Assembly: GCA_016708435.1 (NCBI GenBank)
Contig: JADJFV010000005.1
Span: forward strand, 62,001-126,000
DNA length: 64,000 nucleotides
Direction: 5' to 3'
Source of the DNA: Leptospiraceae bacterium
GTDB taxonomy: Bacteria > Spirochaetota > Leptospiria > Leptospirales > Leptospiraceae
In this document: positions 44,854-52,282 of the stretch, piece by piece
Layout of the letters: each line of letters begins with the position of its first letter
Numbering within the stretch: position 1 is the first letter of the stretch
Translations under genes and position numbers: made by a program
The notes under the pieces: model-generated
What the model saw: only the letters and a program-made list of their open reading frames with translations
What the model was told of the DNA's origin: nothing
Database searches by the model: none

Positions 44854-45023
44854 TCAACCGATTTATAAATAATAATATACATAAAGGGCAACAACCAGTT
44901 AGAGTTTTATATCCTATTTTGGAGTCATTTTCAGATGACAATAAAACTGAATTTCAAAAGTTTCTCAAAGATAATAAAATAAATAATATTATTCAATTTA
45001 GAGATGAAAAAAACATTTATTAG
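44850..45023 (+). CDS. Small hypothetical protein coupled to the preceding lipoprotein
   Basis: The ATG overlaps the upstream TGA (ATGA) and encodes 57 residues (MINRFINNNI to EKNIY). Basic and hydrophobic residues alternate without a signal peptide. Translational coupling is the main support. Function unknown. Confidence 0.4.
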   Translation: MINRFINNNIHKGQQPVRVLYPILESFSDDNKTEFQKFLKDNKINNIIQFRDEKNIY

Positions 45024-45039
45024 GGAATGAAAGTTTAAG

Positions 45040-45284
45040 TGAAAATTTTTAGTATATTTGTCAGACTAATTCACATTACGCGCCTGCGTTGCAGGCACAA
45101 AACTTGCGAAGGAAATGGCAAGTTATTGTGCCTTTCACTTAGTCATGCAATGTGCCAGTATTTGATAGTCGGAAACATGATTTGAAACTCAAAAGATGCT
45201 ACCGCACTTTCGAGTTTCAAAGTCACGTCGGATACTCTTTACGTTAGTTACAATTTTCGCACTTAAATTATATGGAGAAAATAA
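45040..45284. repeat. Hairpin-bearing intergenic module 1 (related to 46204..46496)
   Basis: A near-perfect hairpin lies at 45094-45132 (GGCACAAAACTTGC with its complement). A second has perfect 10-base arms TTTGAAACTC at 45181-45190 and GAGTTTCAAA at 45212-45221, around GCTACCGCACTTT. The second hairpin recurs before the gene at 46509. No gene is present. Confidence 0.6.
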
Positions 45285-46076
45285 ATGGAAAATTTACTTT
45301 GGAAAATAAAAAAAATAACTAAAACACTCTCTCCCACTCCTTTCTCTTCGGAAGAAGAATTTGAAAAATTAGTTTTTGAAACACCAGAAATTTTAGAAGA
45401 TATTTTTCTATTAAAAAGACAAATTAGAGGAAGTAATAAATCCGGTATTCCAGACATAATAGGAATTGATAACGATGGAAATATTTGTATTATTGAAATG
45501 AAGAATGTAATAGTAAGTTCGAGTATCATCCCACAAGTTCTAGAATATGCATTCTGGGCAGAAAAAAATCCAGATTCGATAAAATCTCTTTGGCTTGAAT
45601 GTGAAAATAAACCCGAAGATTTAACGATATCTTGGGATAAGTTTGAAGTAAGAATTTTAGTAATAGCTCCAAGAATTTTACAGTCTACATTAGATTTGGT
45701 TGATAAAATTAATTATTCAGTTGATTTAATTGAAATAAAAAGGTGGGTAGATGAGGACAATCAACTTTTATTGGTCAATAAATTAGAACCAGAAAAAGAA
45801 TTTAAAAAATCTAAACCTGTAAGTGGATTAGAAATTTATGATGAGGATTTTTATAAAAAAGAAAGAAATCCAGCAAGTGTTAAAGATTTTATAAAGTATA
45901 CACGTGATCTAGAAAAAATAATTAAAAATAATAATTGGCAGTTAGAAATGAAATACAATAAGCACTACTGTGGTTATAAAACAGGTTTCTTCAATGCATT
46001 TGGAATAAAATGGATCGGATCAAAAATCATTTGCATTCTTTATAAAAATATCCGAAGAGGAAACCAAGAATTTTAA
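45285..46076 (+). CDS. PD-(D/E)XK nuclease-fold protein (NucS/DUF91-like), frameshifted near its C-terminus
   Basis: The N-terminal domain carries Asp57 in SGIPDIIGIDNDG, Glu71-x-Lys73 in IIEMKN and Gln84 in PQVLEYAFW, the layout of NucS/RecB-like PD-(D/E)XK proteins. The C-terminal part (from about residue 195) resembles DUF5655, often fused to such nucleases. After KIICILYK the frame is lost at the A5 run 46045-46049. Removing one A continues with ISEEETKNFKIKPTKYESHW and on to a stop at 46203, giving about 305 residues. Substrate DNA or a repair/defence role is inferred. A GGAG precedes the ATG. Confidence 0.65.
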   Translation: MENLLWKIKKITKTLSPTPFSSEEEFEKLVFETPEILEDIFLLKRQIRGSNKSGIPDIIGIDNDGNICIIEMKNVIVSSSIIPQVLEYAFWAEKNPDSIKSLWLECENKPEDLTISWDKFEVRILVIAPRILQSTLDLVDKINYSVDLIEIKRWVDEDNQLLLVNKLEPEKEFKKSKPVSGLEIYDEDFYKKERNPASVKDFIKYTRDLEKIIKNNNWQLEMKYNKHYCGYKTGFFNAFGIKWIGSKIICILYKNIRRGNQEF

Positions 46077-46203
46077 AATAAAACCAACAAAATATGAGTC
46101 GCACTGGAAAGATGCGATATATATTATTGAACCTGGAAAAACTAAGATAGAAGATTATATCAATATTTTAGAATATTCCTATAAAAAGATAACAGGGCTG
46201 TAA

Positions 46204-46496
46204 GAAGTGCGAAAACTGCGAGTAACCATTTCGAGAGTTGACTAAGTTCATAAGTTGTGCACTCTCTCGTTCCAAGCTGGCAAAGTTTTACGGTAATAAA
46301 GAATGCAAGAGAATAATGCAAGTTTTGCGCCGTTCATCCTGCCGCTACGCTCCCAAAGTCTTTCTTATGGAAAAAATTTAAAGTCACAGGACTTTGTGAA
46401 AAGTAGCTTGGCTCGGAAATATCACTTTAAAACTTAAAAATTGCTACCGCGCTTTAGAGTTTCAAAGTCGCGTCAGATACTGTCACTGTCTACAAA
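46204..46496. repeat. Hairpin-bearing intergenic module 2
   Basis: The stretch starts with AACTGCGAGTAACCATTTC (also found in part at 47223). It ends with the TTTAAAACTT (46426-46435) / GAGTTTCAAA (46457-46466) hairpin around GCTACCGCGCTTT, matching module 1. It separates two codirectional accessory genes, as shared recombination sites in gene-cassette arrays do. No gene is present. Confidence 0.55.
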
Positions 46497-46508
46497 GTGG
46501 AGATTGAA

Positions 46509-47066
46509 ATGAATATTAAAAATAGAAATAAACTATTGAATTATCTTTTGGAAATGAAAAAGAATATAATAGTAAAAAATGAATTAGATAAAAAGAAAAA
46601 AGAATCTTTAGATAACTTTAAAAGAAAAGACTGGTTATGGCATGAACTTATAGTCAGTATTAGTACTTGGGGAAATGCCAAAAGAGCAAAGAAAATATTG
46701 GAAAATGAGGAATTGTATAACAATATAAAATATGATAATATTAAAAAATTACCTATTAATGAGGTTAGGAAAATAATTAATAAAACTATTAGAAATGCAA
46801 AAATTGGTACAGGGAGAGTATCACCCGAAAGAAAAGCTGATTTTTTATTTAGGAATTTTGTACTATTGCAAAATATGGGAGGGTGCGAAAAAGTTAGTAG
46901 CTTTTTATTGAATATAAAAGGAAAAGAATCTAAAATTATTTTCTTATCTTTATTTAATGGAATTAGCCAAAAGTATGCGAGAAATATATTTATGGACATT
47001 TATCATGAAGAATTTCGTTATAGCATAGCTGTCGATGAAAGAATAAAAAAATTCTTAATTTTTTAG
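46509..47066 (+). CDS. DNA-glycosylase-like (HhH-GPD-type) protein, frameshifted
   Basis: The ATG at 46509 is chosen because GGAG lies at 46499-46502; a GTG four codons earlier is less likely. The helical protein resembles the HhH-GPD glycosylase fold: 'HELIVSISTWGNAKRAKKIL', then 'GISQKYARNIFMDIY' and 'SIAVDERIKK', whose Asp would be the catalytic one. The frame breaks at the A7 run 47045-47051. One more A continues as ILNFLDIPDYLDYDEKEKIL to a stop at 47212 (about 235 residues). A base-excision role is inferred from the fold only. It lies between two cassette-like repeat modules. Confidence 0.55.
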   Translation: MNIKNRNKLLNYLLEMKKNIIVKNELDKKKKESLDNFKRKDWLWHELIVSISTWGNAKRAKKILENEELYNNIKYDNIKKLPINEVRKIINKTIRNAKIGTGRVSPERKADFLFRNFVLLQNMGGCEKVSSFLLNIKGKESKIIFLSLFNGISQKYARNIFMDIYHEEFRYSIAVDERIKKFLIF

Positions 47067-47341
47067 ACATTCCAGATTATCTAGATTATGATGAAAAGGA
47101 AAAAATTTTACTTTCTATTGCAAAAGACTCTAATTTTGAACCTTGGGAATTAGATAGATATATATTTAGTAAAATAAATGAGATAAAAAAAGAATTGTTA
47201 AAAATATACTGACTAGTGATTAACTGCGAGTATCCACTTCTAGACTAGACTACGGTCGTAAGCTATCCGCTCTTACTTTTACAAATTACGCAACAACCAA
47301 TACAGACTAAAAAAAGTTTTAATTAAAAGAAAAACACAGAT

Positions 47342-47629
47342 CTCTACACAAGAGCGATCAATAATATTGGTGGAATCTATTTTTAAAAAAACGAATTCGA
47401 CACTGCTTTAGAATATTTTAATAAATCAAAAGAAATAAAGGAAAATCTAAAACTTCAAAACACAGTGGATTATGCGCATACAATGCATAACATTGGACCC
47501 GTTTATGACAGCAAAGGCAATAAGCAGCAAAAGCTAGATTTTATTATGAAAAAAGCCAAAAGTATTTATAAAAAGAATGGCCGAACAGACTATGTAAAAG
47601 ATGTAGATGCGAGAATCAAGGAATTGTAA
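47342..47629 (+). pseudogene. TPR-protein remnant
   Basis: The frame encodes TPR-like sequence (INNIGGIYF, NEFDTALEYFNKSKEIKE, TMHNIGPVYDSKGN, ending DARIKEL). A TAA stops it after GIYF, and no start codon or ribosome site precedes it. It is the decayed end of a tetratricopeptide protein. The gap 47213-48036 is otherwise gene-free, with an AACTGCGAGTATCCAC module at 47223 and AATCCTG mini-repeats at 47780-47890. Confidence 0.55.
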
Positions 47630-48036
47630 TAATGTAGGATGCGAAGGATAAGAGCTTGTTAGTATTTGGGCACATTCGATACAAAATTTATTGCGGAACT
47701 AAATGCAATAAATTTCACTCAGTGACCGGACTGGTTCTACGAGTAGTAATGATTTCTCAGTAAAAAGAAATATACGACAAGAACAAAATCATGGCAATCA
47801 TTTAATCATGAAAATCATGGTTAAGACAAAGGTAGAAAGAAAAATCTCTCTACTCCTAAATCCTGTTAATCCTAAAATCCTTTAATCCTAATCCAGACAA
47901 TGAGTTTCAAAAAACGAAAAAGCTAATCCAATTCAACTATCCAGTGGAATTTCCATGACAGAATTTATAAGATACGTGGAAAATTGAAAAATTATTACTT
48001 GCTTAAAATAGGAATTAGTCTTGAATAATCTTTACG

Positions 48037-48318
48037 ATGAAAGTTCAAAATAAACTAGAAATTTTAGATCCTCTTATTTTTAAAATTTCCGAATTACCCG
48101 AATCGATTCAATTGCAAATTTCGGATTATGTAGAATATCTATACTCAAAGTACAAACCAAGAATCAAAGATGTAGAAGTAAAACTCTCAGACGAAGAGAA
48201 AGTTGAATTATTAAGAAGAGTTGAAAAAATAAAAAAAGACCCCATCAGAAATTCATACTCAGCAGAAGAAGTATTCAATAGGATAGAAAAGAAAATTGGC
48301 AAAAAAATTCGAGTATAG
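48037..48318 (+). CDS. Antitoxin-like protein (DUF2281-type N-terminus)
   Basis: The 93-residue protein has the 'ISELPESIQLQISDYVEYLYSKY' region typical of DUF2281/addiction-module antitoxins (here ELPESIQLQISDYVEYLY). A charged helix and a flexible C-terminus (SAEEVFNRIEKKIGKK) follow, which would embrace the toxin. It overlaps the ParE-like toxin gene by 23 bases. The ribosome site is weak. Confidence 0.65.
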   Translation: MKVQNKLEILDPLIFKISELPESIQLQISDYVEYLYSKYKPRIKDVEVKLSDEEKVELLRRVEKIKKDPIRNSYSAEEVFNRIEKKIGKKIRV

Positions 48319-48574
48319 AATTGAGAAAGATGCTGAAAAAGAAATGCTTGAGTCATATGACTGGTATGAATCCCAAGATCCAAATATAGGATTGGGAGAG
48401 AGTTTCTTAAAAAGCATATTTGAACGTATCTATAAAATTATTGAAAAACCAGAATCTTTTTCTTATGATAAATATACGGCAAGAACAAAAAATCCTGCCA
48501 ATTCATTCATCCTGAAAATCCAGATTCAGACATATGTAATGAAAGAATTCAGTTCACTCTCTATCAAATTTTGA
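48296..48574 (+). CDS. RelE/ParE-like toxin, truncated
   Basis: Translation probably begins at TTG (48296), overlapping the antitoxin gene. Residues 1-60 match the ParE/RelE fold (YRIEKDAEKEMLESYDWYE, GLGESFLKSIFERIYKIIE). After DKY the last ~30 residues are unrelated. They come from an AATCCTG-type repeat (48487-48530) that has replaced the catalytic C-terminal strand. The toxin is likely inactive. Confidence 0.6.
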   Translation: MAKKFEYRIEKDAEKEMLESYDWYESQDPNIGLGESFLKSIFERIYKIIEKPESFSYDKYTARTKNPANSFILKIQIQTYVMKEFSSLSIKF

Positions 48575-48610
48575 GTATACAAATAAATTGAATGGTTTAG
48601 GATTGATTGT

Positions 48611-48895
48611 ATGAATTTAGCATTACAGATACCAGAATCAATTCTTTCAACAATTAAGATTCCTGAAAAAGACATAGAACAGGAATTAAAAAATATTCTA
48701 GCAGTAGATCTTTACGCAAATGGATATCTTAGTTTTGGAATAGCAAGACAACTTGCTGGTTTGAGTAAATATAAATTCGGTATTCTTTTAACATCTAAAA
48801 GTATTCCTCGCAATTATACAGAAGAGGAGCTAAATCAAGATTTACTCTATGCAAATAGTTGGCAACACTTCTCCTCGATGCCATCAACTTGCTAA
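48611..48895 (+). CDS. UPF0175-family antitoxin-like protein
   Basis: The 94-residue protein carries 'DIEQELKNILAVDLYANGYL' and 'SFGIARQLAGLSKYKFGILL' (UPF0175 helix-turn-helix-like core), then 'NYTEEELNQDLLYA'. UPF0175 proteins pair with DUF3368 PIN toxins. The last residues (NSWQHFSSMPSTC) look out of family and overlap a PIN-gene remnant. It follows the ParE-like pair after 36 bases. Confidence 0.7.
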   Translation: MNLALQIPESILSTIKIPEKDIEQELKNILAVDLYANGYLSFGIARQLAGLSKYKFGILLTSKSIPRNYTEEELNQDLLYANSWQHFSSMPSTC

Positions 48896-48938
48896 GTCAA
48901 ATTTATTCAGTGAACCGGATAATACAAAATTGCCGTAG
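48849..48938 (+). pseudogene. Remnant of a DUF3368/PIN-type toxin gene
   Basis: An ATG inside the end of the UPF0175 gene opens a frame beginning MQIVGNTSP, very like the MKIVSNTSP start of DUF3368 PIN toxins. The sequence then diverges and stops after 29 residues. The rest of the toxin is missing. Confidence 0.4.
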
Positions 48939-49045
48939 GTTTGAGTAAAAAAACTAATTTTCCCTTTGTTTTTTAAAAATCGAACATAGAATAATTCTTG
49001 TATTTTATGACATAATTTTTTTTCTTTAAGAGTTAGAGAGAACCA

Positions 49046-49837
49046 ATGAATCCAACTAAACCAATTGTAAACCTAATCGATTATAGCCGTAATCCATTCA
49101 ACTTAGCCATAGCGAGTGCTAGAACTTGTTATTCCTCAAAAGGAATTTTACTTCCTGAAGATATGGTCAAATCGGAAAAGTCCATAGAAATAAGAGATCG
49201 AGTTGCCAAGTCCACTAAGAAGGCAGGGCATTTAACAACAAGACAACATCCACAGTTTATTTTTACACTCGATAAAGTATCCCGTCAATTTGTTTGGTCG
49301 TTTTTACACTCTCATCCATTTTACAATTCCGAGCAGGTGAGTCAGCGTTATGTAGAAGTAAAACGAGACAATTACTATATACCGCAAGATCTATCTGAAA
49401 AAGAAATGGAGCTTTATCTTGATGCGGTGAATTATAGTTCAGATGCTTATTTTGATTTTATTGAAAGGTTAAATCCTTATATCGCAAAAGAATATTTTTC
49501 CATTTACAAAGCACGGGCAGACTATCCTGAAAAATGGCAAGATCCAATTAAGAAAAAAAGTTTAGAAGTAGCGCGTTATCTTTTGCCGCTCGCGACGCAT
49601 ACGTATTTGTTTCATACGATTAATGGTCTGACACTTCATAGGTATCACAGGCTCATGAATACATTTGATGTTCCTGAAGAGCAGAGAATGGTTGTTAGCC
49701 AGATGATTGAAGCTGTAAAAGAAATCGATCCGCTTTATGTAGAAGAAATGGATGACCCAATTCCTTTAGAAGAAACAACTGAGTATAAATTTTTTCAAAA
49801 TGTATTTTCTTCTACCTCACCTTATAATAAAGAATAG
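49046..49837 (+). CDS. ThyX-like bidomain protein, first half
   Basis: The 263-residue frame resembles FAD-dependent thymidylate synthase (ThyX) proteins of the long, two-domain type. It shows 'TTRQHPQFIFTLDKVSRQ' and 'NSEQVSQRYVEV', which stands where ThyX has its RHR-x7-SxR signature. A TAG at 49835-49837 ends it. The same frame resumes at once with AKEFLEEFDSD and continues as 49871..50617 with no frame change. TAG probably replaces a Trp or Tyr codon. With the stop suppressed the protein would have about 523 residues. Whether it makes dTMP is unproven, since signature residues differ from canonical ThyX. Confidence 0.65.
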   Translation: MNPTKPIVNLIDYSRNPFNLAIASARTCYSSKGILLPEDMVKSEKSIEIRDRVAKSTKKAGHLTTRQHPQFIFTLDKVSRQFVWSFLHSHPFYNSEQVSQRYVEVKRDNYYIPQDLSEKEMELYLDAVNYSSDAYFDFIERLNPYIAKEYFSIYKARADYPEKWQDPIKKKSLEVARYLLPLATHTYLFHTINGLTLHRYHRLMNTFDVPEEQRMVVSQMIEAVKEIDPLYVEEMDDPIPLEETTEYKFFQNVFSSTSPYNKE

Positions 49838-49870
49838 GCAAAAGAGTTTTTAGAAGAGTTTGATTCTGAT

Positions 49871-50617
49871 ATGAAAGGTAGATATTCCCGTTTAGTCGCT
49901 CATAATCCAAATGCAACCGATGTCCTTGCTTCCTCGGTTCGTGCTGTATTAGGTGTTCCTAAGTCCAAGCTCAGTGATGCTGATGCAGTTAAACTCGTAT
50001 TATCCCCGCTTGAGAATAAACATCTTACTTCCACATTGAATGAGACTACGTTAAGTCCAATTTCTAGATCTCTTTCTCAGGTGCATTATACATTTAAGAA
50101 AAGAATTTCTCATACTGCTGATAGCCAAGACCAAAGACATAGAATGGTTCCCGGTGCGCGTCCAGTATTACTAGCTCAATACGCCGGCAAGCCTGATTAT
50201 ATCACACCTGTGGTTATCGAAAAGTATCCGGTGTTATTTGATGAATATACAAAGCGCATGAATGGAATTTTTGAACGAGTCAATCGCTTCCTAGAAGTGT
50301 GTAAGAATAAGGAATATGCTACTTATTTATTACCGAATGCAATTCCAATTCGCTTTTATGAGAGTGGGGATTTACTCAATCTGCATCACAAATGGAGAGC
50401 GAGACTTTGTTATAACGCGCAAGAAGAAATTTTTTATGCATCCTTAAATGAAGTTACAGACGTCCAAAAAGTAAATCCAGAAATCGCAAAATGGATAAAA
50501 GCCCCCTGCGGCATACGGCAAATGGGAGAACAAAAACCCTATTGTCCGGAAGGAGATAAATACTGCGGCGTTCAAGTATGGAAGCAGGGATTAGAAAATT
50601 ATAGTAGGGTAATATAG
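49871..50617 (+). CDS. ThyX-like bidomain protein, second half
   Basis: The 248-residue frame starts at the first ATG after the amber stop and has no ribosome site of its own. It contains a second ThyX-like domain with SHTADSQDQRHRM, close to the substrate/FAD motif, and 'FYESGDLLNLHHKWRARLC'. The end is cysteine-bearing (CPEGDKYCGVQVW). It is in frame with 49046..49837 and is best seen as the rest of one interrupted gene. Confidence 0.65.
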   Translation: MKGRYSRLVAHNPNATDVLASSVRAVLGVPKSKLSDADAVKLVLSPLENKHLTSTLNETTLSPISRSLSQVHYTFKKRISHTADSQDQRHRMVPGARPVLLAQYAGKPDYITPVVIEKYPVLFDEYTKRMNGIFERVNRFLEVCKNKEYATYLLPNAIPIRFYESGDLLNLHHKWRARLCYNAQEEIFYASLNEVTDVQKVNPEIAKWIKAPCGIRQMGEQKPYCPEGDKYCGVQVWKQGLENYSRVI

Positions 50618-50745
50618 CTGTCATTTCGAACGGCTTCATCGTGAGAAATCTATCAGACAAAAATAGGATGCGATTAATCTCTTACTATCATTGCAAAATA
50701 GACCTCTCACGATGGGACTGTTCGAGGTGACAGCATAAATAGGAA
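50618..50745. repeat. Partial copy of the dispersed repeat
   Basis: GTCATTTCGAACGGCTTCAT and GTGAGAAATCTATCAGAC match part of the 5680 and 43430 repeats. CTCACGATGGGACTGTTCGA is the inverted counterpart. Confidence 0.6.
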
Positions 50746-50751
50746 AATTCA

Positions 50752-51927
50752 ATGAAAATATCAGAGATTCGACAAAAAGAATTAGTTAGTTATAGACGGG
50801 CTATTCACAGTAAGCCGGAGCTTAAGTATGAAGAAGAAAAGACTGCAGAGTTTGTAAAGGCGCATTTACAAAACCTGGGATTTAGTTTTCAGGATAAAAT
50901 TGCTAAGACTGGAATTGTGTCTTTAATTGATTCAGGGATTCCCGGCAAAACGGTATTAGTCCGTGCTGATATGGATGCTCTTCCGATTCACGAAGAGAAT
51001 ACGACTGATTATATCTCACAGACAGAAGGCATTATGCATGCCTGTGGACATGATGGTCATACATCTGTCTTGATGGGCTTTGCCAATGAGATTAAAGAGA
51101 ATATAAAATCTATCATCCCTAAAGGCAAAGTGCTATTAGTATTTCAACCAGCAGAGGAAGGGGGGAGTGGGGCGGATAAGATGATCGAAGAAGGTATTCT
51201 AGAAAAATACAAAGTAGACGCTGCCTTTGCACTTCATGTTTGGAACCATGTAGATATTGGCAAAGTGGGAGTAGTCGATGGAACTATGATGGCTTCGGTA
51301 GATGAATTTAAGATTATCGTAACCGGTGTCAGTGGCCATGGAGCAATGCCACAACATACCGTTGACCCTATAGTAGTTTCTGCTCATATCATTACCGCCT
51401 TACAGACGATTGTTTCTCGAAACGTTGACCCTTTAGAGCCATGTGTAGTGACAGTTGGAACCATTCACGCGGGAAAGGCTTTTAACGTAATTTCTGAAAC
51501 TGTGGAAATGACAGGAACAGTTCGCACTTATTCTAAAAAAGTTTACGAAGAAGTCCCTGAAAAACTAAGACGACTTGTTACAGGAATCGCAGAAAGCTTT
51601 GGAGCTAAGGTAGAGATTATTTACAAGAGAGTAGATAAGCCAACTATCAATGATTCAGCTATGGCGGATATTGTTCGTAAAGCATCGTATACTATTTTAG
51701 GAAAAGATTCTGTGACGGAAGAAGAAGTGAGAACAATGGGAGGAGAGGATTTCTCTGCCTTTTTAATGAAAGTGCCCGGATGTTATTTCTTTATTGGTTC
51801 TCGCAACGCACAAAAAGGATTTGTGAACCCTCATCATAGTTCAAAATTTGATTTTGATGAGGATGCGATGGGGGTCGGACTCGCTGTAATGAAAGAAGTA
51901 GTTCGATCTTACTTAGAGCAAGCTTAA
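50752..51927 (+). CDS. M20-family amidohydrolase (N-acyl amino acid / hippurate hydrolase type)
   Basis: The 391-residue protein has the M20D metal ligands: HACGHDGHTSVLMG, EEGGSGADKMIEEG with the catalytic Glu, a His in GVSGHGAMPQHTVDP, and the final PHHSSKFDFDE. It removes acyl groups from amino acids or hydrolyses related amides in the cytoplasm. The dimerisation domain (about 180-295) is intact and the length is normal. An AGGAAAA site precedes the ATG. The substrate range cannot be read from sequence. Confidence 0.9.
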   Translation: MKISEIRQKELVSYRRAIHSKPELKYEEEKTAEFVKAHLQNLGFSFQDKIAKTGIVSLIDSGIPGKTVLVRADMDALPIHEENTTDYISQTEGIMHACGHDGHTSVLMGFANEIKENIKSIIPKGKVLLVFQPAEEGGSGADKMIEEGILEKYKVDAAFALHVWNHVDIGKVGVVDGTMMASVDEFKIIVTGVSGHGAMPQHTVDPIVVSAHIITALQTIVSRNVDPLEPCVVTVGTIHAGKAFNVISETVEMTGTVRTYSKKVYEEVPEKLRRLVTGIAESFGAKVEIIYKRVDKPTINDSAMADIVRKASYTILGKDSVTEEEVRTMGGEDFSAFLMKVPGCYFFIGSRNAQKGFVNPHHSSKFDFDEDAMGVGLAVMKEVVRSYLEQA

Positions 51928-52033
51928 ACTGTAGTCAAAAAGCTCAAAATAAAACTTTCTTTTCTGTTAAATTTAGGTTGATTTAAAAGCCCATTGAAAA
52001 AATAATACCTTTAAACCATTAAGGAGATATTTA

Positions 52034-52210
52034 ATGAAAAAAGTTATTGCTTCATTACTAGTAGTTTTAATCATCAGCTTAGGATATTGCTCTTCAACAC
52101 CAGAAGAAAAAGCTCCTGAGCCAGCAGCTTCTGAGCCAGCTAAAACTGAGCCTGCTAAAGATGCTAAAACACCTGCAAAAACACCTGCAAAAGCACCTGC
52201 TAAAAAATAA
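52034..52210 (+). CDS. Small Ala/Pro/Lys-rich lipoprotein (58 aa)
   Basis: A strong AAGGAGAT lies ahead of the ATG. The peptide has a lipoprotein signal (IISLGYC, Cys19) and a mature tail made of EPA/AKT/PAK triplets, like short envelope lipoproteins that span to peptidoglycan. A good terminator follows at 52240. Codons are regular. A high expression level is inferred from the signals. Confidence 0.75.
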   Translation: MKKVIASLLVVLIISLGYCSSTPEEKAPEPAASEPAKTEPAKDAKTPAKTPAKAPAKK

Positions 52211-52239
52211 TCACTTAACAAGTAATTGATTATAAAACT

Positions 52240-52282
52240 AAACGCGGATGATTTGAAAAAGTTATCCGCGTTTCTTATTTTT
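52240..52282. terminator. Rho-independent terminator
   Basis: AACGCGGAT (52241-52249) pairs with ATCCGCGTT (52264-52272), followed by TCTTATTTTT. It ends the small lipoprotein gene and probably also serves the converging alpha/beta-hydrolase gene. Confidence 0.8.

Noticed and set aside
45050..45284. Canonical integron attC site
   Set aside because: The hairpins lack paired GTTRRRY/RYYYAAC core sites; only a cassette-like arrangement can be supported.
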